Origin: Alkalinema sp. CAN_BIN05 | GTDB lineage: Bacteria > Cyanobacteriota > Cyanobacteriia > Leptolyngbyales > Leptolyngbyaceae | Length of the DNA stretch: 5,296 nucleotides | Direction: 5' to 3' | Assembly: GCA_026786325.1 (NCBI GenBank) | Contig: JAJAYH010000158.1 | Span: 1 to 5,296, forward strand | In this document: positions 1-5,296 of the stretch, one piece after another | Layout: each line of letters starts with the position of its first letter | How positions within the stretch are numbered: the stretch's first letter is position 1 | The notes under the pieces: generated by a model | The model's database searches: none | Told to the model about the DNA's origin: nothing | The model's input: the letters and a program-made list of their open reading frames with translations, nothing else | Made by a program: the position numbers and the translations under genes

Positions 1-987
1 ACCGTCGAGAAGTTATTAAGTACTCTCGTGGGTGCTGAAAAAGCATTGCTAGAGTCTCATGCGGCAATCACCGCTATTCCTTATAATGGTTTAGCTGAAC
101 GAGCATTAGAACGCTTTTATATCAATAGCAATGGTGCAACTCGTCATGAATCCCATGCAGTTGCGTCGGTTTATTTGTATACCAAAACTGAACAGGAAAA
201 CAAAAAACCTCGCAGTGCTGGTGCATTTCGGGTTGGCTATGGTGTAGACGAATTGGACATCAATGCTTGCGTAAAAGAAGCGGCAGACAAAACCATTAGT
301 CATTTGGATTACGAGAAAATTCAAACTGGTAAATATCGTATTGTATTTTCCCCCGAAGCTATTCTCGGTTTGGTCGGTGCATTTGGAAATTTGTTCAATG
401 CCCAAAGTATCTTAGATAATCAAAGTCTCTCGACCATTGAATCCTTAGGGGAAACGATCGCATCTCCATTGCTTTCATTGTCTGATGATGCCTTGCATTC
501 TGAAAATATCGGTGCCGAAACCTTTGATGGTGAAGGCACTCCCACTCGCCGCACTCCGTTGATTACCAATGGTGTTCTTACCAGTTTTATTCATAGTGCC
601 GGGACTGCAAAACGAATGAATACAACCCCGACGGGCAATGCTAGCATGGGGGCAAAAGTCGGGGTGAGCGGCAATTTCTTGCATTTATTTGCAGGCGCAC
701 CATCAACAGAAACCTATAGTTTAGAAACAGCAGAAAATGTGATTTTGGTCGATGAACTTTCGGCACTTCATGCTGGAGTCCAATCGTTACAAGGCTCGTT
801 TTCGTTGCCGTTTGATGGTTGGTTAGTGAACAAAGGCATGCGTACTAGTATTGATTCGGCAACGATCGCGGGTGATATTCGCGAAGTATTAAAAGCCATC
901 ATCTTCGTTGAACCCGAAACCCATTTCACCGGATCGGGCGTTGCACCCCATGTTTGGGTCGATGGATTGTCAGTTACAGGCGGCTAG
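1..987 (+). CDS. pmbA: TldD/PmbA family protein, TldE-like subunit (5'-truncated)
   Basis: The reading frame is open from base 1, so the gene starts upstream; the GTG at 28 is internal, since the preceding codons read TVEKLLSTL in frame. 328 residues are visible of a family usually about 430-450 long. Family hallmarks are the central PRSAGAFR segment and the conserved stretch around visible residues 175-207 (FDGEGTPTRRTPLI, then NGVLTSFIHSAGTA), followed by a TGNA-like turn. TldD and TldE form a cytoplasmic heterodimeric metalloprotease known from microcin B17 and CcdA processing. TldD carries the zinc motif HExxxH. Here the corresponding region (SPEAILGLVGAFGN, residues 117-130) has no such motif, so I infer a TldE/PmbA-type non-catalytic partner. 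The partner tldD is not in the window. A strong terminator follows the stop by 16 bp, so transcription ends here. The family call is firm; TldE rather than TldD is an inference from the missing motif. Confidence 0.9.
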   Translation, partial: TVEKLLSTLVGAEKALLESHAAITAIPYNGLAERALERFYINSNGATRHESHAVASVYLYTKTEQENKKPRSAGAFRVGYGVDELDINACVKEAADKTISHLDYEKIQTGKYRIVFSPEAILGLVGAFGNLFNAQSILDNQSLSTIESLGETIASPLLSLSDDALHSENIGAETFDGEGTPTRRTPLITNGVLTSFIHSAGTAKRMNTTPTGNASMGAKVGVSGNFLHLFAGAPSTETYSLETAENVILVDELSALHAGVQSLQGSFSLPFDGWLVNKGMRTSIDSATIAGDIREVLKAIIFVEPETHFTGSGVAPHVWVDGLSVTGG

Positions 988-1003
988 AACTCGATTACAC
1001 GAC

Positions 1004-1036
1004 GGCCCGAGAATTATTGAATTCTCGGGCCTTTTT
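1004..1036 (+). terminator. Intrinsic terminator of the pmbA-like gene
   Basis: A perfect 12-bp inverted repeat (GGCCCGAGAATT at 1004-1015, its complement at 1020-1031) encloses a four-base loop and is followed at once by TTTTT (1032-1036). It lies 16 bp past the TAG of the pmbA-like gene. Read on the minus strand, the hairpin sits 5 bp beyond the permease stop but is followed by GTCGTGTAATC rather than a T-run. It should therefore work well rightward and at best poorly leftward. Confidence 0.92.
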
Positions 1037-1041
1037 AATGT

Positions 1042-1908
1042 CTAGATTGCAGATATTTCATCCCCTGTGAAGCGTTGCACTCCCAACCGAATTATAGACA
1101 ATACCAAAATCAACAAAAACATCACCAATCCGACCGTACAGCCATAGCTAATCTTCAATTGCTGAAAGGCTTGATTGTATACATAATAAACAATAGTACT
1201 CGACGCATTATTTGGCCCACCTCCAGTAATCACATAAATTTCTTCAAATACTTTAGTAGCCGAAATTGCACTAATCACCCCAACCAAAAGCAAATAAGGC
1301 CGCATTAATGGAATCGTAATATCAAAATGTTTACGAATACCATCAGAACCATCGATCGCCGCCGCCTCATACAAATCTGCCGGAATCGCCTGTAATCCCG
1401 CCAAATACAACACCATATAATACCCAAGCCCCTTCCATACCGTCACCGCCATTACCGAAAACAACGCTACCCGAGCATCCGTTCGCCAACCAACACTAAC
1501 CATTCCCAAGGCATTCAACGCCTGATTCAATAGTCCATTACTATCATAAAGCCACTTCCAAGCAATCCCCGCGACCACCATCGACACCACAACAGGCGTA
1601 TAGAAAATTACCCGAAACCATTGAATTCCCCGTAATTTTTGATTAGCCAGAATTGCCAATCCCAACGGCAATGTCATTAGTAATGGCACAACACAAACTA
1701 AATACAAAAGTGTATTGTAGAACGATCGCCAAAACAAATCATCATGGAGCAAAATCCGAAAATTCTTCAGCCCAATCCATTCCGGCGCACTCAGCAAATC
1801 GTATTCTGTAAAGCTCAAATAAAAGGCTTGGATGACCGGGTAAAATACCGTTAATCCCAACATCAGCAATGCAGGTAATAAAAAGAAATAAGGTGTCAGT
1901 GATCGCAT
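1042..1908 (-). CDS. Carbohydrate ABC transporter permease, MalF/UgpA type
   Basis: This is an inner-membrane permease of a binding-protein-dependent sugar ABC importer (binding-protein-dependent transport inner-membrane family). From the ATG at 1908 it has 288 residues and about six hydrophobic segments (roughly 7-30, 62-86, 98-120, 146-171, 203-225, 255-276). The cytoplasmic EAA loop that docks on the ATPase is complete: E181-A-A-x3-G187-x9-I197-x-I199-P200, with Ile for the usual Leu. The TGGGP motif (228-232), followed by a YxxxYNQAF segment, is typical of MalF/UgpA-type subunits. The frame extends to an ATG at 1956, adding 16 residues (MVGVVLNTALSFICIN). I prefer 1908 because relatives begin just before a TPYxFLLPA segment. 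Neither start has a clear ribosome-binding site. Substrate-binding protein, second permease and ATPase genes are absent nearby; scattered subunit genes are common in cyanobacteria. The substrate cannot be told from sequence. Confidence 0.92.
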   Translation of the reverse strand: MRSLTPYFFLLPALLMLGLTVFYPVIQAFYLSFTEYDLLSAPEWIGLKNFRILLHDDLFWRSFYNTLLYLVCVVPLLMTLPLGLAILANQKLRGIQWFRVIFYTPVVVSMVVAGIAWKWLYDSNGLLNQALNALGMVSVGWRTDARVALFSVMAVTVWKGLGYYMVLYLAGLQAIPADLYEAAAIDGSDGIRKHFDITIPLMRPYLLLVGVISAISATKVFEEIYVITGGGPNNASSTIVYYVYNQAFQQLKISYGCTVGLVMFLLILVLSIIRLGVQRFTGDEISAI

Positions 1909-1965
1909 ATTAATACAAATAAAACTGAGCGCAGTATTCAAAACCACACCCACCATAGTAGGCTA

Positions 1966-1973
1966 AAGCGCTT
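1966..1973. promoter_or_regulatory. Palindrome AAGCGCTT, possible LacI-type operator
   Basis: AAGCGCTT is a perfect 8-bp palindrome in the 100-bp gap upstream of the permease start at 1908. The centre resembles operators of LacI-family sugar regulators, which are palindromes centred on a CG step. The symmetry does not extend cleanly outward, and an 8-bp palindrome can arise by chance. It overlaps the -10 and start-site region of the promoter proposed at 1973-2000, which is where a repressor would act. This is only a candidate. Confidence 0.25.
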
Positions 1974-2000
1974 AAATAACTAAATTCAAACCGAAATCAA
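1973..2000 (-). promoter_or_regulatory. Weak candidate promoter for the permease gene
   Basis: On the minus strand TTGATT (2000-1995) and TATTTA (1978-1973) are spaced by 16 bases, giving a predicted transcription start near 1966. That implies a leader of about 58 bases to the ATG at 1908, but only about 10 bases to the alternative ATG at 1956. The -10 match is poor, so the permease could instead be read through from the upstream gene. Confidence 0.25.
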
Positions 2001-2008
2001 CGGCCCTC

Positions 2009-2674
2009 CTAACCTTCTTCAACTTCAACGCGTTTAATCGCACGACGCGGTGGAATCACCTGCACTCGACGACGACTCGCGGGTTGGGCTGTCGGTAAAT
2101 AGGCTGGATAGTCATCATGAATCACTTCGATCGTTCGATCCGATCGGTTTTGGCGAGACAACAATACAAACATGCCCACCAACGCGATGCCGCCCCCAAA
2201 GGTCAACAACATGCCACCCAACGCCCAAGGCAACCCCGACAACATTGACGTTGCGGCCTGCTCAGATGGACTATTTACGGGAAATGTTGGTTGAGGAACT
2301 ACTGCTGCTGACTGCTGCTGAGCTAATGCGCCCGTCCGGACTTGAGCTGTCATCGTATCCATAACAGTCTGCTGACTACGAACCTGCAATTGGAGCTGCT
2401 CGATTTGGGCCTTCAATGACTCAACCTTGACATCCAATTTGGCATCTTCATAGGGCGATCGGCCCGGAACCGCTACCATAGGATTCTGAGTGGGAGGCAT
2501 GACTTGCCCCATCACCGGATTTATATTCCCTTGCCCCAAGGATAATTGAGGAAGCTGGAACGATTGTTGAGATGGCATAGACGGGGAACCGATCGTCGGA
2601 CCACCCCGCAGCATCACTAATGCCACCAATCCGGCTAATGCCGCACCACCTAGAAAAGAGGTTGTATCACTCAT
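2009..2674 (-). CDS. Hypothetical protein with two membrane segments and a coiled coil
   Basis: I do not recognise this gene. From the ATG at 2674 it encodes 221 residues. An N-terminal hydrophobic segment (about 6-22, SFLGGAALAGLVALVML) is followed by a Gln/Pro/Met-rich low-complexity stretch (28-75). Next come a heptad-like helix (about 76-112, VESLKAQIEQLQLQVRSQQ) and a Gln/Ala/Pro linker. A second, glycine-rich membrane segment spans about 148-173, followed by a basic tail with RRR and PPRRAIKR. The basic tail suggests a cytoplasmic C-terminus, so the coiled coil would lie on the far side of the membrane if both segments span it. The frame continues to a GTG at 2743, adding 23 polar residues. 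I prefer the ATG because it places the hydrophobic segment at the N-terminus and has AAAAGG about 8 bases upstream. The permease starts 100 bp downstream on the same strand; a functional link is not evident. Confidence 0.75.
   Translation of the reverse strand: MSDTTSFLGGAALAGLVALVMLRGGPTIGSPSMPSQQSFQLPQLSLGQGNINPVMGQVMPPTQNPMVAVPGRSPYEDAKLDVKVESLKAQIEQLQLQVRSQQTVMDTMTAQVRTGALAQQQSAAVVPQPTFPVNSPSEQAATSMLSGLPWALGGMLLTFGGGIALVGMFVLLSRQNRSDRTIEVIHDDYPAYLPTAQPASRRRVQVIPPRRAIKRVEVEEG
2301..2320. repeat. Exact 10-bp tandem duplication within a coding region
   Basis: ACTGCTGCTG occurs twice back to back (2301-2310 and 2311-2320). It lies in the Gln/Ala linker of the unrecognised membrane protein. 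Because the unit is not a multiple of three, gain or loss of one copy would shift the reading frame of the second membrane segment and tail. Confidence 0.85.
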
Positions 2675-2996
2675 TGCTCTAGCCTTTTCGTCTGGATAAA
2701 ACTCAACGGAACCAGTAAATATGTTGTCAAGAACTGAGGCCACTCCACATGATAACCGCGATTTTCAACTTTGATCTAGTAATTCACAACTAATTTTTAA
2801 TGCCACTACTTTAGGCACATGTTTTACTTTTAAGATGCATACCCACAATATAAGAAATTTACCCGATCGCCCGGAATATATGTCAAGTCGCTTGTAGTCC
2901 TAAAGAATGATTATATCTTATTCGGATTTGCTAGAATAGTGGTAGTTTCTCTATGCAATTCCATCAAAACAAACGTTCCTCATTTCGTCTATATCT
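2675..2996. other. Divergent AT-rich intergenic region
   Basis: These 322 bases lie between the starts of the unrecognised membrane protein (-) and the MshEN-like gene (+). I see no gene in it: the only small ATG frame, 2835-2897, would encode 20 residues without a ribosome-binding site. It should carry both divergent promoters. The rightward one is listed separately. For the leftward gene there is a perfect TTGACA (2886-2881) with TAAATT 19 bases further (2861-2856), and a separate perfect TATAAT (2915-2910) without a -35. Both would give long leaders (about 175-230 bases). No convincing hairpin or NtcA-type GTAN8TAC site was found. Confidence 0.6.
2929..2937 (+). promoter_or_regulatory. Extended -10 promoter for the MshEN-like gene
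   Basis: TGCTAGAAT matches the extended -10 form (TGn followed by a 5/6 match to TATAAT). The predicted transcription start is near 2944, leaving a leader of about 53 bases before the ATG at 2997. No good -35 is present at the expected distance, which fits an extended -10 type promoter. Confidence 0.45.
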
Positions 2997-3596
2997 ATGT
3001 CTACGTCACCCGATTTGAATTCAAATACTTCTGAAACTCCTCTTGGAGGCTACTTAATAGAAGCTGGATTGATCACGCCCGCTCAGGTTTCGGTTGTGCT
3101 GAACGATCAGCAGATGGAAACTAATATGCTGTTTGGGGAAGTGCTAGTGGCGCGGGGATGGATGAAGCTCGAAACGATCGAATTCATCATGACACGAGTG
3201 GTTGAACCTGAACGGCGCGCAACTCACGATCGCAACCTTGCCGGATCGCTTGCTGAATCGCTTGCTGAATCACAGAAGCAAACCCAAGCATCGCAAGCCC
3301 AAAAAATACCGCCCTATTCGGTAAAACATTTCGCCGATCGTTCAACCGAAACTCTAACCGCCCCACCAGCACAAACCCCAAAACCGACCCCGCCGCCATA
3401 TCCCACAACGCCCCCGGTGATTGCTCGCGCCCGCAGTTTAGACGGGGATTTTGAGGTTGAAATTTTTGACTCTCTCGCCGACACAGGCTCCCTAAGTGGG
3501 GCATCTAGTGGGGCATCCAAAACCAATGCTCGTCGTAACGATCGTAAATCCCTGCCCTCGGTGTCTGAAGATGGCGGCGTTAACTGGGCGGGCTAA
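2997..3596 (+). CDS. Small protein with MshEN/GspE-N-like N-terminal domain
   Basis: The protein has 199 residues. The first 65 or so resemble the N-terminal domain of type II secretion and type IV pilus ATPases (GspE-N/MshEN, in some members a c-di-GMP receptor). Two copies of the family pattern LGxxLxxxGxIxxxxLxxxLxxQ can be seen. The first is PLGGYLIEAGLITPAQV through Q38; the second is LFGEVLVARGWMKLETIEF at 45-63. The Arg often preceding the first LG is Pro here, so nucleotide binding is uncertain. The rest looks disordered: an SLAE repeat (84-92), a Gln-rich patch, a Pro/Thr-rich linker (about 118-142), an acidic segment (DGDFEVEIFDSLADTG) and an SGAS repeat. There is no ATPase domain, signal peptide or membrane segment, so I infer a cytoplasmic adaptor or sensor, but its partner is unknown. 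The ATG at 2997 has no Shine-Dalgarno. The stop overlaps the convergent NlpC/P60 gene by four bases. Confidence 0.8.
   Translation: MSTSPDLNSNTSETPLGGYLIEAGLITPAQVSVVLNDQQMETNMLFGEVLVARGWMKLETIEFIMTRVVEPERRATHDRNLAGSLAESLAESQKQTQASQAQKIPPYSVKHFADRSTETLTAPPAQTPKPTPPPYPTTPPVIARARSLDGDFEVEIFDSLADTGSLSGASSGASKTNARRNDRKSLPSVSEDGGVNWAG
3245..3268. repeat. Tandem 12-bp duplication encoding SLAE repeats
   Basis: ATCGCTTGCTGA is repeated exactly at 3245-3256 and 3257-3268. It encodes SLAESLAES in the linker after the MshEN-like domain. The unit is a multiple of three, so the frame is preserved. Confidence 0.9.
3495..3518. repeat. Tandem 12-bp duplication encoding SGAS repeats
   Basis: AGTGGGGCATCT (3495-3506) is followed directly by AGTGGGGCATCC (3507-3518), 11 of 12 bases identical. 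It encodes SGASSGAS near the C-terminus of the MshEN-like protein. It has the same unit length as the repeat at 3245-3268 but an unrelated sequence. Confidence 0.9.
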
Positions 3597-4366
3597 AGGT
3601 TTTTAGAGAGGTCTTCAGGGCTAAAGCTTTTCACCACTCGCCCTGCCCCACGCAACTCAGATAAATAATGACGGCTCACGGGATCATCGCTGGCGCTATC
3701 CAATGAATCGATGCCAATGCCATTGCGACCATGCTGGATCCCGGAACTATGAATATACTCACCATTACCAAGATAAAGCCCCACATGAGTTGCCTTAATC
3801 GGGGTTCCGAAGAATATCAGATCACCGGGTTGAAGTTGCTCTAGAAGCTGTGATGAATCCTGCCATGGGATCACCGTTAAAAATGATTCTTGTTGATAGG
3901 CATCCCGTGGCAACTGAACCCCGACCGACCAAAATGCCGCCTGCATCAAGCCCGAACAGTCATAATTGGAAGCCACAGTGCCGCCCCAGAGATAGTGGTT
4001 GTTCACAGTCATAGCCTGACGAGCAAAGCCGATCGCATCCGGCAACCGTGTTTTAATCTCCAAGGCTGTCACCACGGGCGCACAGTACTGCGTTTCACTC
4101 GCCATCAGTTTGCCCCAATCTGCCGGATCCAGCCAGCCCGGATACTGGTCCTCTACCAATCTCACAGTTAACGGAGCGATCGGTTGTGCCGTCTGTAGTA
4201 GATTGCTATCGATTTCTGGATTCCTCTCGCCACCATTCCGGGAATTTATGGCCTGAGGATTTATGGTCAACAACCGATCGGGGGCGGCCTGCGTCACCAA
4301 TGAATTTAATTCGGGTGAGCTGTAGAGATTTAAATTGTTTAAGATTCGATATTCCACCTGTCGCAT
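3593..4366 (-). CDS. SH3b-NlpC/P60 family murein-peptide endopeptidase
   Basis: From the ATG at 4366 the protein has 257 residues and no signal peptide, so it is probably cytoplasmic. The N-terminal 90 residues match the bacterial SH3 domain of cyanobacterial NlpC/P60 enzymes (YRILNNLNLYSSPE, then VEDQYPGWLDPADWG). The catalytic domain follows, with nucleophile C137 (in NYDCSGL), H194 (in THVGLYLG) and a third polar residue H206 (in EYIHSSG). The Anabaena and Nostoc relatives cleave the gamma-D-glutamyl bond of short peptides with a free N-terminal L-Ala, as in peptidoglycan turnover; the same activity is inferred here. An insertion-like Asn/Gln-rich stretch (about 36-63) interrupts the SH3b part. 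An in-frame TTG at 4420 would add 18 residues; I reject it because the family begins near this ATG and the extension would run further into the divergent gene. The stop overlaps the convergent MshEN-like gene by four bases. Confidence 0.93.
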   Translation of the reverse strand: MRQVEYRILNNLNLYSSPELNSLVTQAAPDRLLTINPQAINSRNGGERNPEIDSNLLQTAQPIAPLTVRLVEDQYPGWLDPADWGKLMASETQYCAPVVTALEIKTRLPDAIGFARQAMTVNNHYLWGGTVASNYDCSGLMQAAFWSVGVQLPRDAYQQESFLTVIPWQDSSQLLEQLQPGDLIFFGTPIKATHVGLYLGNGEYIHSSGIQHGRNGIGIDSLDSASDDPVSRHYLSELRGAGRVVKSFSPEDLSKNL

Positions 4367-4381
4367 AAAGCCAGCCCTACC
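4367..4381. promoter_or_regulatory. 15-bp gap between divergent start codons
   Basis: Only 15 bases separate the ATG of the NlpC/P60 gene (-, first base 4366) from the ATG of the serine hydrolase (+, 4382). This is too short for two promoters or even for two leaders. At least one promoter must lie inside the opposite gene, and the two transcripts would overlap antisense at their 5' ends unless they are leaderless. No Shine-Dalgarno is visible in either direction. Confidence 0.7.
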
Positions 4382-5296
4382 ATGCCATTTTTCAAAAAAG
4401 AAGCCCAACTCGAACTCCAAGGCGATCGGATTCTAGATGCCATCTGGAAAGCCTATCCTAAACTCGCCAAAAATCAACTGGCCCTAACCTGGATTGTCTA
4501 CGATCAACCCTTTGTTAATACTGGCGGCGCACTCAACCCAACTGAATTCTGGAGCCGGATTCCTCGGGGCTTCAGCTATCGCGGGGTCGAGTGCATCTAT
4601 CCAGCCAGTGTCGTCAAACTATTTTATTTAGTTGCTGCCCACGAATGGATAGAGCAAGGCATGATCCCCGCCGCAGCTGAACTCGATCGGGCCATGCATG
4701 ACATGATTGTGGACTCCAGCAATGATGGCACGGGTTTGATTGTGGACATACTAACAGGCACCACCAGCGGACCAGACCTCGCGGGCGGACCGTTTGAAAC
4801 CTGGAAATATCAGCGCAACCTGGTCAACCGCTACCTGCAATCGCTTCAATGGGAAGAACTCAATAGCATCAACGTATGCCAAAAGACTTGGGGCGATGGA
4901 CCCTACGGACGGGAGCGGGCTTTTTACGGCGAAGGTCTCAACAACCGCAATAGTTTCACGACCGATGCTACCACTCGAATGCTCCATGCAATCGTGGGCG
5001 GAGTTGCCGTGTCCAGTGCCCGATCGCAATCCATGATGGACACCTTAGCCCGATCGATCGATCCGGCAGACCTCAAGGCTGATCCTGAAAATCAAGTTAC
5101 GGGTTTCTTAGGTGATGGCTTGCCCATTCACACCCGCCTCTGGTCCAAAGCTGGATGGATGAGCCAAGCCCGACACGACACGGCCTACATCGAAACATCA
5201 GAGACCATTCCTTATTTATTAACTGTTTTCACCGAAGGAAAAGAAAATAGCCGGGATGAGACTCTTTTGCCGTTTATCTCTCAGCAAATTTATGCA
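4382..5296 (+). CDS. Beta-lactamase-fold serine hydrolase (3'-truncated)
   Basis: An uninterrupted frame from the ATG at 4382 to the window edge gives 305 residues with no stop. It carries the motifs of the class A beta-lactamase/serine hydrolase superfamily in order. The nucleophile motif SxxK is S76-V-V-K79 (in YPASVVKLF), SxN is S112-S-N114 (in VDSSNDGTG), and the KTG-like triad is K256-A-G258 (in LWSKAGWM). The stretch NSFTTDATTRML (190-201) resembles the segment after the omega loop of class A enzymes. A deacylating Glu equivalent to Glu166 cannot be assigned with confidence, so true beta-lactamase activity is not shown; a penicillin-recognising or peptidase/esterase role is equally possible. 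No signal peptide is visible: the N-terminus (MPFFKKEAQLELQGDR) is polar, suggesting a cytoplasmic protein. At this length the protein is probably nearly complete. It is divergent from an NlpC/P60 murein-peptide enzyme, which hints at a shared peptidoglycan theme. The upstream frame is closed by a TAA at 4340-4342 and offers no better start. Confidence 0.9.
   Translation, partial: MPFFKKEAQLELQGDRILDAIWKAYPKLAKNQLALTWIVYDQPFVNTGGALNPTEFWSRIPRGFSYRGVECIYPASVVKLFYLVAAHEWIEQGMIPAAAELDRAMHDMIVDSSNDGTGLIVDILTGTTSGPDLAGGPFETWKYQRNLVNRYLQSLQWEELNSINVCQKTWGDGPYGRERAFYGEGLNNRNSFTTDATTRMLHAIVGGVAVSSARSQSMMDTLARSIDPADLKADPENQVTGFLGDGLPIHTRLWSKAGWMSQARHDTAYIETSETIPYLLTVFTEGKENSRDETLLPFISQQIYA

Noticed and set aside
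28..30. GTG as the start of the pmbA-like gene
   Set aside because: The frame stays open to base 1 and the visible protein lacks the family's N-terminal region, so the real start is upstream of the window.
2725..2730. TTGACA on the minus strand as a -35 for the membrane-protein gene
   Set aside because: It is a perfect -35 hexamer, but no -10-like sequence lies 16-18 bases downstream.
2675..2743. GTG start at 2743 for the unrecognised membrane protein
   Set aside because: It adds a polar 23-residue leader before the membrane segment and has no well-spaced ribosome-binding site. The ATG at 2674 is preferred, though not proven.
2835..2897. 20-codon ATG frame in the intergenic region
   Set aside because: It has no ribosome-binding site and nothing recognisable in its sequence; short frames like this are expected by chance.
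3593..3606. Small inverted repeat CTAAA/TTTAG as a terminator
   Set aside because: The stem is only five A/T-rich pairs and is not followed by a T-run.
4367..4420. TTG start at 4420 for the NlpC/P60 gene
   Set aside because: The extension contains no family sequence and would overlap the divergent serine hydrolase gene by 39 bases.
4751..5036. Open frames on both strands inside the serine hydrolase region
   Set aside because: They are out-of-frame shadows of the 4382-5296 gene, which carries all family motifs in its own frame.

Overview
This window looks like ordinary chromosomal DNA of a cyanobacterium. The hexamer CGATCG, core of the cyanobacterial HIP1 element, occurs 21 times by hand count, where about one would be expected by chance. 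The NlpC/P60 protein has the SH3b-plus-peptidase layout known from Anabaena and Nostoc. Most starts lack a clear Shine-Dalgarno sequence, which is common in these bacteria. No mobile element, CRISPR array, tRNA or rRNA was seen.

Layout from left to right: (1) the C-terminal three quarters of a TldE/PmbA-like protein (+), cut by the left edge and closed by a strong intrinsic terminator at 1004-1036. (2) Convergent to it, a MalF/UgpA-type sugar ABC transporter permease (-), with a possible promoter and palindromic operator just upstream. (3) On the same strand, an unrecognised protein with two membrane segments and a coiled coil. (4) A divergent AT-rich intergenic region with a good extended -10 promoter. 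(5) A small protein (+) with an N-terminal MshEN/GspE-N-like domain, a possible c-di-GMP-binding fold, and a repeat-containing disordered tail. (6) Tail-to-tail with it, overlapping by four bases, an SH3b-NlpC/P60 murein-peptide endopeptidase (-). (7) Divergent from that, with only 15 bp between start codons, a beta-lactamase-fold serine hydrolase (+) that runs off the right edge.

The clearest functional link is between the last two genes: both belong to families acting on peptidoglycan or its fragments, and their control regions must overlap. The permease stands without the other subunits of its transporter. I see no convincing undescribed multi-gene system. The items most worth a second look are the stand-alone MshEN-like protein with its two tandem 12-bp duplications, the tightly packed NlpC/serine-hydrolase divergent start region, and the unrecognised coiled-coil membrane protein.
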